Shown here: positions 29,206-39,895 of the stretch, piece by piece
Position numbering within the stretch: position 1 is the first letter of the stretch
Layout of the letters: the number at the start of each line of letters is the position of its first letter
Origin: Agapetus fuscipes
Lineage: Eukaryota; Arthropoda; Insecta; Trichoptera; Glossosomatidae
Reading direction: 5' to 3'
Length of the DNA: 64,000 bases
NCBI GenBank assembly: GCA_951799405.1
Contig: OX637359.1
Location: 2,042,201 to 2,106,200, forward strand
Position numbers and translations under genes: made by a program
Notes under the pieces: model-generated
The model's input: the letters and a program-made list of their open reading frames with translations, nothing else
Told to the model about the DNA's origin: nothing
Databases searched by the model: none

Positions 29206-29329
29206 AAGTAATGTGAACCGCACATTTGACAAATACCGAAAACCTTGTGACTTCACACAGCTAGTTTGCTAGAGCATTGTTTAAAAAAAAGGAGGAATGT
29301 TTTCTCTGTACAGTTCTTTAATGCATAAT

Positions 29330-29548
29330 CAAGTTGCAAATATATATTACATAATATAACATGCATTCCCATAAGCAGACACGTGTAAGTTTGCGCTTAC
29401 ATATGTCGCATGTGGACTTACAACATAAAACCCAATGTCAAATGAACATAAGCTCAGAAACTCCTAGCGACCTTGTCTGAAACAAGGGTGACATTGGCAA
29501 AGTGAACCACTTTTTTACTGTCGACCTCGTACCAAACTGTAAGTCAAG
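29330..29548 (-). mobile_element. RepA copy, diverged
   Basis: CAAGTTGCAAATATATATTA through CTGAAACAAGGGTGACATTG to CCAAACTGTAAGTCAAGG. Confidence 0.75.
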
Positions 29549-30199
29549 GCTTAACAAGGGTGGCATTATGTGTTGAATAAAAAGTTATATAGAATTCATA
29601 TAAAAAATCAATAGATTTAGGATGAATGAAATAAAAGAACACGAATTTACTGACAAAATGTCGACCGAATCTGTAAAAAAAGACAATCTTTTGAAACCGA
29701 AGATGTTTGTCCTAGTTTTGCGCATTATTTTCTGTGGCTTTCTAAAGGATAAAGAAAACAAAAAACCAAAAAGTAATAATAAAACAAACTCACCGAAAAC
29801 CAGCAGAAAGGCGAGTCTCGGAAGCGTCCGGTCCGCCATCTTTATTCTTTTGTCACTTCCGGTTGTTTCTTTAGATATCCGGGCTGCGAGGCATCGAACG
29901 GCGATCCCGGACTGACGCTAGAAAGTCAGCCGGCGCTGTTTTATAGTGAAACCGACGTTGCCGTCACAGTGACTTCCATCATGTATTGTTCTCTGCGAAA
30001 AAACAAACAAATAATGATTATTATATTTTCTACAATCACTGCTGGGGCGGGTAAACCTTCCGCCACAAAAAAATGTAGCATTGCATGAGCGTTCTATGAT
30101 CCGCTTCCCCGGATGGAAGTGTATAAACGGAACGGGTATGAGGCTGGGTTTTCGCAAGGTACTATTTAAAAAGGTATAAAAGCCCCCTCAGGTGTTAGA
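29549..30199. other. Unassigned interval with a small unrecognised ORF
   Basis: 29622-29915 (+) is open for 97 codons, starts at an ATG and reads MNEIKEHEFTDKMSTESVKK at its N-terminus. It is lysine-rich, and its later part (FILLSLPVVSLDI) is hydrophobic. I recognise no family, and an ORF of this size can arise by chance. The surrounding 29.8-30.2 kb is less AT-rich than its neighbours and shares no repeat with the rest of the window, so it is one of few candidate non-repeat stretches. Confidence 0.3.
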
Positions 30200-30349
30200 C
30201 CACTCGGACGCCCCAGGATGCGGTGGGCAGACAACGTTGAAGCCGACGCCGAAGTTCTGGGACTGAGGGCACCATGGAGGGAAGCTGCACAAGACAGAGA
30301 GTCCTGGAGGATTGTGGTGCGGGAGGCCCTGAGCCTTCAAGGGCTATGA
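30200..30349 (+). pseudogene. LINE polymerase C-terminal remnant
   Basis: Open frame RPLGRPRMRWADNVEADAEV, then LGLRAPWREAAQDRESWRIV and VREALSLQGL, stop at 30347-30349. GRPRxRW-D followed by AxDRxxWR is the usual RTE-like polymerase end. It is followed by AAGTAAAAGTAAG-type simple repeat, probably its tail. Confidence 0.6.
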
Positions 30350-30423
30350 GCCGAAGAAAGTAAAAGTAAGTAAAGTACTATTTAAAAAAAAAAATTAAGT
30401 ATACTATGCTGGACACTTCCTAA

Positions 30424-30712
30424 TAAATCATCATTTTAATACTAGAATGATTTATTTGGTCAGCGCTGTTTTTGTGCGAATCACACCTCAGCAGCCCTTT
30501 GCAAGTCGTTGCTATAGAAAGCGCCAATTCTCAAGCAAGACACAGTTGCTGTAAGGCTGGATGGACCTTAGGTGATAAGTCTTTGGTAAAGGTATATGAG
30601 TTTTTTAATCCAGCAAAAAGCATATTTGAAAATATAAATAGTATATTTTTAATGCTCCACCGGAATTCGAGCCCACAACCTTCCATTTACGAGTCTGAAA
30701 CGTTGCCACTTC
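30424..30712 (-). mobile_element. S2 SINE, left arm of inverted pair
   Basis: Complement of S2 from the tail (ATCATTTTAATAC side) through GCGCCAATTCTCAAGCAAGA to the head, ending GTTGCCACTTCTTGGACC. It meets the next S2 head-to-head. Confidence 0.8.
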
Positions 30713-31015
30713 TTGGACCGGTCCGTGGTCCAGTGGCAACATTTCGAAATCGTAAATGGAAGGTTGTGGATTCGAATCCCGGCGGAGCACAAAAATATAC
30801 CGTTTATATTTCCAAATGTGCTCTTCGCCGAGTTGAAAAATTCATAAAACCTTTACCAAAGACCGGTCACTGAAAGGTCCATCCAACCTTATAACAACTG
30901 GATCTTGCTTGAGAATTGGCGCTTTCTACAGCGACGACCAAGCTCGCAGAGGGCTCTTGAGGTGTGATACCTACACACAAAAACAGCGTTCACTAAATAA
31001 ATCATCCTAATATTA
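30713..31015 (+). mobile_element. S2 SINE, full-length, right arm of inverted pair
   Basis: CGGTCCGTGGTCCAGTGGCA, GGTTGTGGATTCGAATCCCG (box B), CTCTTCGCCGAGTTGAAAAA, AGAGGGCTCTTGAGGTGTGA, and tail AATAAATCATCCTAATATTATT. It shows the (ATT)n tail typical of S2. Confidence 0.85.
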
Positions 31016-31024
31016 TTATTATTA

Positions 31025-31438
31025 CGAACCGGTCTATTCTCTGAGGTCTATGACACTTGTTATAGTGCCACAGAGGTGTTGGTGATGTAGCGGTTGATGT
31101 CTTGATCCTTTGTAGCAGGGCTTTTAGCTGCATAGCGTTGTGTTGTGTTGCATTTGTTTTGGGACATTGAAAGAAACTGGCGATTGATATTGATTTTTGA
31201 AAAATAATCTTTCTTGTTTTTTTAAAGAAAAAACGAAGGGAAAGAAGTGTTTTAGAGCATCTTGCGTGCGAGACTCCCTTGATTTCAGAGCATAAAAAAG
31301 GTCTATGACACTTGTTGTAGTGCTGCAGAGGTGTTGGTGATGTAGCGGTTGATGTCTTGATCCCTCGTAGCACGGCTGATAGCTGCGTAGTGTTGAGACA
31401 CTGAAAGGAATAAATTGGACTGGGAACACAATGGTTCA
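31025..31438 (-). mobile_element. S3-related segment, partly duplicated
   Basis: GGTCTATGACACTTGTTATA...GTTGGTGATGTAGCGGTTGA at 31045-31115 recurs at 31303-31375 with few changes. Both carry the S3 core in minus orientation (ACTTGTTGTAGTG). The sequence between includes TTTTTTTAAAGAAAAAACGA. A tandem duplication or two insertions are possible. Confidence 0.45.
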
Positions 31439-31439
31439 A

Positions 31440-31627
31440 TCTAAATCTAATCTAAATCTAAGTTGCAAAGATATGTATCATTTGAGATTCATATTAAATG
31501 CATTTCCACAAGCAGACACGCATAATTTCGCGCTCATACATGCCGCATGAGGACCTACAATATAAAAAACCCAATCTCAAATGAACATAAGCCCTACTAC
31601 TCTTGCCGACCTTCCCTGAAACAGGGG
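31440..31627 (-). mobile_element. RepA copy, 5'-truncated at the hairpin, ATTTAG tail
   Basis: AATCTAAATCTAAGTTGCAA through CCTGAAACAGGGGTT, then immediately the tail of another RepA copy. Confidence 0.8.
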
Positions 31628-31628
31628 T

Positions 31629-31991
31629 TCAATCTATAATCTATAATCTAAGCTGCAAGGATATGTAGGTAAGCATTTAAGGCTCATATGAAATGCATGC
31701 CTACAGACAGGCACGCGCCTACACATTCTGCATGTGTGCATACAAATAAAGAAAACCTCACATGGACATAAACCTTGCAACTCCTGCCGCCGTTTCCTGA
31801 ACCGGGGTGGCATTGGCAAAAGTGAACCGATTTTTACAGCACGGGTGGTCAGCCTCGTACCAACCTATCAGTCAAGGAGCACAAAAAATTATAAATGATT
31901 TACATAAATTCATAATGAGACACATTACAAATTAAAATTAAAAGAAAGTAAAATTAAAATTAAACTTAATATTACACTTAGAAATAATGCC
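31629..31991 (-). mobile_element. RepA plus LINE-R 3'UTR
   Basis: ATCTATAATCTATAATCTAA tail, then CTGCAAGGATATG through CCTGAACCGGGGTGGCATTG to CAACCTATCAGTCAAGGAGC, continuing into an A-rich UTR up to the LINE-R stop codon. Confidence 0.8.
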
Positions 31992-32095
31992 CTAGCCGCC
32001 ATTGTTGCAAATCAACCGCCATTCCTTTCGGTCCTTACATACTTCTTTCATTTCATTCAGAGTCATAATCTTTTTCATGCACTTTCTCCTTTTGT
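31992..32095 (-). pseudogene. LINE-R polymerase last codons
   Basis: Minus strand: CMKKIMTLNEMKEVCKDRKE, then WRLICNNGG and a stop at 31992-31994. It is directly joined to its RepA-containing 3'UTR at lower coordinates. 5'-truncated. Confidence 0.7.
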
Positions 32096-32107
32096 TTCAT
32101 AAAATCT

Positions 32108-32200
32108 GCAAACATTTTTTAACTTCAGATGTCATTGAAAGGTCATCTTAAATCAAATAGTAGATGAGCCAAACAAGCGTTGGGGGGTCGAGTTTGCATG
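32108..32200 (-). mobile_element. M3 fragment
   Basis: CATTGAAAGGTCATCTTAAA, then TCAAATAGTAGATGAGCC, then AAACAAGCGTTGGGGG, the complement of an M3 left end. Confidence 0.5.
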
Positions 32201-32457
32201 AAAATTTTAATTAAAAACTGACGACAGTGGTCCATTAAGGAGTGTATGTATTAAAAATATTCCCGAATGGTTGAAACTGGCAGTTAAGTTGTCATTTGAG
32301 AAATGTTGATTACGAAATTTAGGCCAGAAATAAGGAGACACAGGCATTAAAGTCTCTAAACCATAAAATGACTTCTCTACGCATTTTACCTTCTAGAACC
32401 AACGCACTGGACTACTTTCAATACAGTAACATAGACCGCGTAGGAAAACGAACATCT

Positions 32458-32645
32458 ACAATCTAAGTTTCAATGATATATTACATTTAAAATTCATATT
32501 AAATGCATGCCCACAAACAGACACGTGCATGTTTGCTCTTACAAATTAAAATTCAAAGCTCACATGAACATAAGCCCTGCGACTTTTGCCGACCTTCCCT
32601 GAATGGTGGCATTTGCAAGGTGAACCATTTTTACAGTAAGGGTCA
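32458..32645 (-). mobile_element. RepA copy, internally deleted
   Basis: ACAATCTAAGTTTCAATGAT through TTGCCGACCTTCCCTGAATG (hairpin lost) to GGTGAACCATTTTTACAGTA. Confidence 0.75.
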
Positions 32646-33089
32646 CTGTTTTTCAATTAATTTTCCTTGTATTTATATATTTTTTTCATTCATTTTCTTT
32701 TACTACATGCATATCAATCCCTTTTCTACATCATTCCTTTTTTTCATTATTAACCTGCTTTCCCATTTTCACACATTTTCACCTTTTACATTCATTTCCA
32801 TCACCTTTTCATACCTTCCATTCTTTTACATGTCTATCCATCACGTTTTTCAACTCATCCTCTTCTTTTTCGTTCATATCCATCCCCGTTTTCATACTTT
32901 CCGTTCTTTTATATGCCTATCCACTACATTTTTCAATAAATCCTTTCTTTTCCTTCTTTCATATATTCCAATCTTTTATATCTATATCCATTTCCTACTC
33001 CTACATGGTCACATCCATAATCCCACTCTATTAAACAAAATTACCCTCTATGTTCCTGACCAGTACTCACGAGCGCGCTATCTTCCTCT

Positions 33090-33348
33090 CTTTTCCCTTC
33101 CACACTCCAGAACGAATGTGCTGCTGCATGACGGAATCCACTGTGCTATGGAAGTGTTGAATGGGGTTCCTCTAGATGTCTTCAATCCCAATTCGAAGGC
33201 ATTATTGGCGTTCTTGGAAACCCAAAGCTTATAATTTAGTTCATAATGATGATGTTGTGTGTATATCATGTATGTATATTGTCCGTCAAATGTATTGGTC
33301 TTGGAAACTGTAAATTTGTCTGAATAAAATAATATTATTATTATTGTT
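33090..33348 (+). pseudogene. Jockey/CR1-like LINE 3' end with (ATT)n tail
   Basis: The frame ends SRTNVLLHDGIHCAMEVLNG, then VPLDVFNPNSKALLAFLETQ, SL and a stop at 33232-33234. The RTN...LYN-LP-DIDIF pattern at the end of elements 1 and 2 suggests the same position in a related polymerase. The 3'UTR ends GTCTGAATAAAATAATATTATT. The T-rich sequence upstream (32650-33050) is low complexity and not convincingly coding. Confidence 0.45.
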
Positions 33349-33602
33349 CCTTGACTTATAGGTTGGTATGCGGCTGACCACCCATACTGTAAAAAATGGT
33401 TCACTTTGCCAATGTCACCCCTGTTTCAGGGAAGGACGGCAAGAGTTGCAGGGCTTATGTTCATTTGATATTGGGTTTTTTTAATGTAGGTCCACATGCG
33501 GCATGTGTTAGCGCGAAATTATACATGTATGCTTGTGGGAATGCATTTAATATAAATCTTAAATGATATATATCCTTGCAGCTTAGATTAGATTAGATTA
33601 TA
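33349..33602 (+). mobile_element. RepA copy, near-consensus, full-length, ATTAG tail
   Basis: A clear example of RepA. It opens CCTTGACTTATAGGTTGGTA, then CCCATACTGTAAAAAATGGT, TCACTTTGCCAATGTCACCC, and a CCCTG-TTT-CAGGG hairpin. A second palindrome, CACATGCGGCATGTG, follows, then GCGCGAAATTATACATGTAT. The 3' end is TGCAGCTTAGATTAGATTAG. There is no obvious pol III B-box. Function: the 3'UTR of LINE-R, also found as a short unit with this same 5' end. Confidence 0.9.
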
Positions 33603-33631
33603 TTGTTACATTTTTACACCTATGAAAATCC

Positions 33632-33880
33632 ATGTACCCGGACTGTGACTGCGGCCAAGATCTTGAAACTATAGATCTATTTTTTTTTGGATGCCCCTTA
33701 CGAGATGCATTAGATATTTATTTCAAATTTAAAAACATTTCATTTCCGGTAAACACAGAACACCTCTTGGCACTTAATTCCTCTAAAATGAATAGCATTT
33801 TGTTCAAAAATCTAAAATCATCACAAATACAACTAACAGATGAATCCACGGCTGTAACATCCTTCAGGGTGAGATGCTAA
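33632..33880 (+). pseudogene. LINE polymerase C-terminal knuckle remnant
   Basis: Reads YPDCDCGQDLETIDLFFFGC, then PLRDALDIYFKF. C-x-C-x7-11-H/D...C-P is the cysteine knuckle at the end of several non-LTR polymerases, but here the usual His is not in place. It begins only 30 bp after a RepA tail. Confidence 0.45.
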
Positions 33881-34360
33881 AAAAAAAATCCATGTACAAA
33901 AATCTTTAAAAACATTCTAACTTCTTATTCGAATATCATTACACACCTCCCATACTTCACGCTTTCACCCTTTCTGTCCTTTCCCGCAATACTTCTCTCC
34001 ACAACTCAAATAAAAAAAAGTATGAAATATACGACGGCACTCCTAGAGGTTGATTAAGTTTTCATACATGTTTACAATTTACGCAATGGAGGCTGAGTTT
34101 ACGCAACATTTTCTGCCTGGAGTACATGTTTCCACTCTGCTCCTCTTTATTACTTCTCTATAATTGCGTAATAATAAGATTTATTACTTCTGGGCCAAGA
34201 AGCTTGTTCCAGGTATACTAAGTACTGCCGGGTCGTAAAAAATACATTACTTCTTCTCCTTATATATTTTTCTTCTTCTTTTATCCACCTCTTATTCGTA
34301 TCGTTACGAATGTATGAGTTTGTGTCTGTGTATGTTTACTTATGATTGTGTGACTTATAT
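33881..34360. other. Unassigned interval
   Basis: No recognised gene or repeat. Pyrimidine-rich patches such as TTCTTCTTCTTTTATCC. Confidence 0.45.
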
Positions 34361-34616
34361 AGAATCTAATCTAATCTAAGCTGCAAAGATATATAATATC
34401 ATTTAAGATTTATATTAAATGCATTCCCACAAGCAGGCATGTATAATTTCGCGCTAATACATGCCACATGTGGACCTACAATATAGAAACCCAATCTCAA
34501 ATGAACATAAGCCCTGCAACTCTTGCCGTCCTTCCCTGTAACAGGGGTGACATTGGCAAAGTGAACCATTTTTACAGCATGGGTGGTCAGCAACATATCA
34601 ACCTATAAGTCAAGGA
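34361..34616 (-). mobile_element. RepA copy, full-length, ATTAG tail
   Basis: AATCTAATCTAATCTAAGCT through CCCTGTAACAGGGGTGACAT to CAACCTATAAGTCAAGGAGC. Confidence 0.87.
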
Positions 34617-34683
34617 GCATACACAACAAATGATACGGAATAGATTACGAAAATAGATCTTGCTTGAGAATTGACGTTTCTAG

Positions 34684-34891
34684 GCTGACCACCCATACTG
34701 TAAAAATGGTTCACTGTGCCAATGTCACCCCTGTTTCAGAAAAGGTCTGCCAAAGTTGCAGGATTTAAGTTTATTTTTGGCTTGGATTTTAATTTGTATA
34801 TTTTGTAAGCGTGAACTTACACGTGTCTGTTTGTGGACATGCATTTAATGCGAATTTTAAATGTTAATATATCTTTGCAACTTAGATTCTA
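34684..34891 (+). mobile_element. RepA copy, 5'-truncated
   Basis: GGCTGACCACCCATACTGTA through ACACGTGTCTGTTTGTGGAC to TTTGCAACTTAGATTC. Confidence 0.82.
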
Positions 34892-35473
34892 TAGTATAAA
34901 AGGATCAAAGCAAACTTGGGAAAGCAAGTTATTGAGAGCGTATAGAAAAACTAAATAAATACAAAATGGAGTGGCTTTGGTAAAGTTGATCGTAATATGT
35001 TTTTTTTTGTCACATTGGCTTCGAAATTTGTTATTGGAGAGTAAATTAAATAAGTTTTCCCCTCCCCGAGTACAGAGCATTGAGTAAATACTCTACTATC
35101 GCGTTAAAAGGGAAAATACATTACAACTAAAAACCCACTTGGAGCGCTGTCGTATCTTTCATACAGTTTTATATTTACAGCTTTTACGCGATAGTAAAGT
35201 ATTTAATCGATGTTTTATACTCGTGTGAAAGAGTGCCACGTCAAAGTTAGTAGAGGAAAATCTCCAGAATTAGGTTCACTACTTCATGTCTGAAACTTGA
35301 ACGTGTGAACAAAGCGTTTACTAAAAAGTGTATGGAAACTAGAGTAGCGCCTCCAGTGAGTGTTTTGGTTTCCATATATTTTTGGTTAAGCTCCATCGCA
35401 GACCACAGAATCTTCAGAAAATGAGTGGATCTAGGAAAACTTATTACCTCAAAGTACAAGTAGATACTATCGG
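34892..35473. other. Unassigned interval
   Basis: No gene recognised. Two stretches (ACGCGATAGTAAAGTATTTA at 35187 and the complement-like CTACTATCGCGTTAAAAGG at 35093) are partly complementary and may mark an unlisted element. Confidence 0.35.
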
Positions 35474-35710
35474 TGCTATTCTTAGATATTTTAGTCGTCC
35501 GTTGAGCCCACGCTTTGACAAACTAATGATGCATTTGTATGAAGATCTGTCAATACAAATTGGCCGCAAGTGAACATCTGATTAGTCTTCGTACAAATAT
35601 TACCAAAATTCGGTAGGCAAGAATGACCGTGGTGATGAGACTTCCAGCCCAGGCATCATTAGTTTGTCAAAGCGTGGGCTCAACGGACGACCAAAATGTC
35701 TAAGAATAGC
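35474..35710. mobile_element. M9 hairpin element
   Basis: GCTATTCTTAGATATTTTAG, then TCGTCCGTTGAGCCCACGCT and TTGACAAACTAATGATGC at the left are repeated inverted at the right with two mismatches (about 58-bp arms). The interior is about 120 bp with no ORF. One arm alone is at 25112-25215. Confidence 0.55.
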
Positions 35711-35749
35711 CCTGTATGTTTTTTTCTCCTCAACCAAAAATCATCATTT

Positions 35750-35948
35750 TCCTTGACTAATACATTGGTATGAGGCTGCCCCCCCAACCTGTAAAGACTT
35801 TGCCAATGTCACTCCGGTTCCATTTGAGGTTTATGTCAGATTTGGTTTATTTTACAGGTACCTACACATGCAGCATGTGTTATCGCAAACTTACACGTGT
35901 CTGTTTGTGGGCATGTATAAAGTTTATATATTTTTGCAACTTAGATTA
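35750..35948 (+). mobile_element. RepA copy, diverged
   Basis: CCTTGACTAATACATTGGTA through ACACATGCAGCATGTGTTAT to TTTGCAACTTAGATTATC. Confidence 0.7.
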
Positions 35949-35956
35949 TCAATTGT

Positions 35957-36066
35957 TACTTGACTAATAGGTTGGTATTAAGCTGAACCCCTGTGCTGTA
36001 CAAACAGGGTTCACTTTTTACAATGCCACCCAGTTTCAAGGAAAGCCGGCAGCAGTTGCAAGGTTT
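35957..36066 (+). mobile_element. RepA 5' half, diverged
   Basis: CTTGACTAATAGGTTGGTAT through AATGCCACCCAGTTTCAAGG to GCAGTTGCAAGGTTT. Confidence 0.6.
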
Positions 36067-36080
36067 GTGGTAATGGGAAA

Positions 36081-36355
36081 AAAGGCTTGTTTTGTAAGCA
36101 CGCTTACTTACCTGCTTGCCATGCTTCACTTCCATACATCAAAGTTGGTAGTAATATGCCATTGTGTACCGCCATTCTCAGTCAATCGCTTGTTCTTTGC
36201 TATTATACCTATTCCACCGACCACTTGCTTTCCCTTGCACACCCTATTCTCAAGTTCTCTTGTCATCTTTCCATTATTTTTAAACATACTTCTCAAATAT
36301 CTAAATTCATCCACAATGTCAACTTTCGTACCATTTAACCTTCATTATATCCATT
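36081..36355 (-). pseudogene. LINE RT thumb-region fragment
   Basis: Minus strand: GTKVDIVDEFRYLRSMFKNN, then GKMTRELENRVCKGKQVVGG and IGIIAKNKRLTENGG. The YLGSxFxxxGxxxxEIxxRxxKG...LT pattern is the segment after the RT catalytic core in RTE-like and related arthropod LINEs. It could derive from LINE-R, but this cannot be shown here. Frameshifts follow. Confidence 0.55.
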
Positions 36356-36370
36356 AACCATTTATTCTTA

Positions 36371-36394
36371 TTTTATTTATTTATTTATTTATTC
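36371..36394 (-). repeat. (AAAT)n tail of LINE element 2
   Basis: TTTATTTATTTATTTATT on the plus strand, at the 3' boundary of the element. Confidence 0.85.
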
Positions 36395-36896
36395 TTAAAG
36401 ACACCAACAGAACAAAGGAGTAGCACATACACAAAAAAAACACAATAATACAAATACATAAGTATCTCCAATGCTCCAATAATAGGTGCCTATCGCATAA
36501 TCTTATTTTAACAATAATTAATTAGCGGGAGTAGGTATTATGAGTTGGAATAGGTAAATACACTATGCCGGGGCGCTGAGCTTCAACGCACATATACAGC
36601 ATACAATGCTGTACAGCGATAACCAACGCACACACGCACAATGCATCAGATTCATAAAACGTCACCGGCAATGTCTATAAAATGCTTGCGTTGAAATTTC
36701 AGGCATTTAATAAATAAAAATAAGAATACTGAACACGATGTCAGCCATGCAAACAGAAATAAAAACATACATGAAAATTGTTTACAAATATAAACAAAAA
36801 TAGAATAGAATAGAATATTCAAACCATGATTTAGGGTTGTTTAAAGATTAGCTTAGGTATGATTCATTAACAGGATATAATATAAATTTAAAATTA

Positions 36897-39434
36897 TCAA
36901 TCTCGACAAAAATTACCCCTTATCGCAGTTTTAAGTGATTCAATTGAACTGGAAAATATATCAATATCGGGAAGAACTCTCTCTAAAGCATTGTAGGACC
37001 TCATCATTCGATCAATAGGTCGAAAATGACCAACGTTGGAATTGTATTTCCTGATTCTAAACGTTTCGCTATTTCTTAATCGTACATTTCCATGAAAATG
37101 CAAACTTTCAATATCTGTTGTGTGCAAATCTCCACGTATGAGCTTACAAAGATATACAAGTTCAGCAATATTGCGCCTATCATACAACGTATCCATCTTA
37201 AAGTGACGAAGTCGCTCAGGGTAAGCTTTTCCCCTTCCTAAACCTGCTCTGTAAGAGAGTACCCTCGTGAAACACTTTTGAACACGTTCAATGTTATCTT
37301 TATGAACGGCATAGTGGGGTGACCATATAAAGGACTGGTACTCGAGTATGCTACGGACTAATGAGTAATACAATGCTATCAGGCTACTTGGGTTTTTGAA
37401 TGGTTTCGTAATTCTGAAGATGAAACCCAGAGTCCTATATGATTTCTGTGTAATGATTTCGTAATGTTTCCTAAACGTAAGTTCTGCATCGAGTGTGATG
37501 CCTAAGTCCTTGATCGCGGTGACCCTGTCAATGCACACGCTGTTGATTTTATAGTCATATTTTGTAACCTTTCTATTACGGGTGAACGTGATAGAATAAC
37601 ACTTACTTGTATTCAACAGCATGTTGTTAGTAGAGCACCAAGCAGTCAAAGCACTCAAGTCAGTCTGCAATTTATGGCAGTCGCCCATGTCTTTTACCTG
37701 AATGAATAATTTTAGGTCGTCAGCGTACATCAGATAACTGCAAGCGAGATTCGCGCCAAGATCATTCATAAATATTAAAAACAATAGGGGACCCAAGTGC
37801 GAACCCTGTGGCACACCAGAGGTGACCACCATTGGACCAGAGTCGTGTCCTCCTACAGAGACATACTGCACCCTGTCACTAAGATAAGAGCTGAACCAGT
37901 TTAGCAAACCACGCCCAATGCCCATCCCATGCAATTTCCTCAGAAGAATACTGTGATCAACCCGGTCAAACGCCTTGCTGAGATCGGTATAGATAGCGTC
38001 CACCTGGACCCTGGAATCAAGACTTTCGCTCAGGTAGTTCACGAACTCCATCAGATTGGTATTCGTGGATTTTTTGGAGACGAAACCATGCTGGTTTTTG
38101 TCTAGCAGCGGACCGACGTGGTGATAGACGTACGCGTACACGACCTTCTCGAAAATTTTCGAGAAGACAGGCAATAGACTGATGGGCCTATAGTTTTTTA
38201 CGTCCGCTCTGTTGCCGGATTTAAAAATAGGAACAATTCTCGAGACCTTCCACAAAACCGGAAAGACACCGCTGTCAAGCGATCGCTGAAAAATAGTAAA
38301 CAAAGGATCAATCAATTCGTCAGCGCATTCCTTTACAAATAAATTCGGTATATCGTCACTTCCAATGCCCTTGTTAATATCTAAACTATTGATAATTTTT
38401 AATATTTCGTACTTACTTAGAGACAAGCGACAAAGAGAAAGGTGAGATACAAAAGAGGAGTTTTCTAAGTGTTCGTCAATTATAGAGGAGTCGACAAAGA
38501 CAGAAGAAAAGAATTCTGCAAATAAATTGCTGACACCCTCACCACCATTAGCTGTGACTCCTTCGTAACTCACCTCCCGTGGTATGGAACTTGAGTGTTT
38601 GTGTGAGTTTACATAACTCCAAAAGGGTTTAGCGGAGTGCTTGAGCGAGGCCTCGATGGAGGCTACATATGATTTGTGACAATTTTTAATTGACTTCTTC
38701 ACCCTATTTCGCAAGACAGCAAAGGCCTTCTTATCCGTTTCGTTACCATATATTTTAAATCTTTTGTGAACTTTGTCTTTTTCCCTAATCATATGGATAA
38801 GGGAAGCGCTGTACCATGAAGGGTATTTGTGAGACTTAGGTCTCATTTTTGGGGTATGATGTTCAATTACTCGCCAAACTGAGTTGTAAAAAAGCTGCAG
38901 AGCATCGTTAACATCAAGATCTTCGAGGAACGACCAATCGATCTCGGAGAGTTCCATCTTACACGACGTAAAGTTGGTTTTGCGAAAATTATAACGAACA
39001 CGCTCGGCATTGCAGCTCAGACCAATCGGGACGAGAGAAGGAGCAATACTCACGACCAATGGAGGGTGATAACCGTCCGCCCGCACCAATCCTACGGTCA
39101 AAGACACCTTCATTGGAGCATTGGAGAGAACAAGGTCTAATATACCAGAATTAATACTATTGTATACTGAATTGAACTGCTTGAAATCGGTCAGAGACAA
39201 CATGTCCTCCAGAAGCTGAGCCTTCGCACCACTCTTAGAGGTAATATTCAGATAATCATCAGAGTAAGGTGACCAGACAATAGATGGTAAGTTATAATCT
39301 CCTAATATTATATTTGTGGTTCCTGGTGGAGAGTCAAGGCAAATCTCACTGCATTTATTTAGATGGTTGTGGAGCTGGTCGGTTTTAGCGTCTGGAGGGA
39401 TATAGACAACACATATGTTAATGTCATTTTCTAA
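36897..39434 (-). pseudogene. LINE element 2 ORF2 (endonuclease C-part and reverse transcriptase)
   Basis: The frame is uninterrupted for about 845 codons; the first ATG lies at 39201-39203, but the frame extends upstream to NDINICVVYIPPD at the break. Endonuclease motifs: ILGDYNLPSIVWS, ILDLVLSN, DGYHPPL. RT motifs: GSDDIPNLF, KNYRPISLLPVFSKIFEKVV, YTDLSKAFDRVDH, SGVPQGSHLGPLLF, and catalytic YADD near 37,720. The C-terminus ends SSSIESLKTAIRGNFCRD. The first part of the endonuclease, with its conserved Asn and Glu, is missing, so it cannot nick DNA on its own. The intact RT frame suggests a fairly young insertion. Confidence 0.85.
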
Positions 39435-39454
39435 AAATTACATTAAAACGAAAC

Positions 39455-39535
39455 AACGTTGCACATAGAGTGCAACTTCTCACGGCTAGTGCAACCTATT
39501 CATTTTGACAGGTATGGGCCTTACGTCAACCATTT
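39455..39535 (-). mobile_element. S1 3' fragment
   Basis: TTGCACATAGAGTGCAACTT, then GACAGGTATGGGCCTTACGT. Only the S1 3' end is present, directly before an S2 B-box segment. Confidence 0.55.
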
Positions 39536-39895
39536 CACTTCTAGCAGATCGTGGGTTCGAATCCCGGCGGAGCACAAAAAAAATACCATTCACATTTTTC
39601 AATGTGCTCTTCGCTGGGTTGAAAAATTCATACACCTTTACCAAAGACCAGCAGTCACCAAACGTCCATCCAACCTTACAGCTACTGAGTCTTAAGGGCG
39701 ATTTAGACAGGGCAAGTAGCTGTCGTCAGTACTGACGCCGAAAACTGACTCGAAAAATTGATTCGAGAAACTGTCTATTTACACGGAGTCAGTATTTCGT
39801 CAGTAGTCGAGGATATTTCGTAGGATGCACACACGTTTGTAAAGTCAGTGCGGAAAAATGAATTCTCGAAAACACCAAAAAATTAACTTAATAAT

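Larger units (their letters stand above)
36368..39434 (-). mobile_element. LINE element 2 (Jockey/CR1-type), 5'-truncated
   Basis: The 3' end has an (AAAT)n tail (36371-36394), a roughly 500-bp 3'UTR and an ORF2 open to the truncation point. In-frame stops begin immediately past about 39434, where the sequence becomes S1/S2 SINE, which marks the truncation. ORF1 is absent. No target-site duplication was found. Confidence 0.85.

Noticed and set aside
29622..29915. Host gene exon
   Set aside because: A single 97-codon ORF with no recognised domain, no convincing splice context and no conserved motif. Kept only as an unassigned interval.
32503..33050. Plus-strand ORF rich in Phe, Ile and His
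   Set aside because: It begins inside a RepA copy and is a T-rich low-complexity run. Only its last roughly 50 codons resemble a LINE C-terminus.
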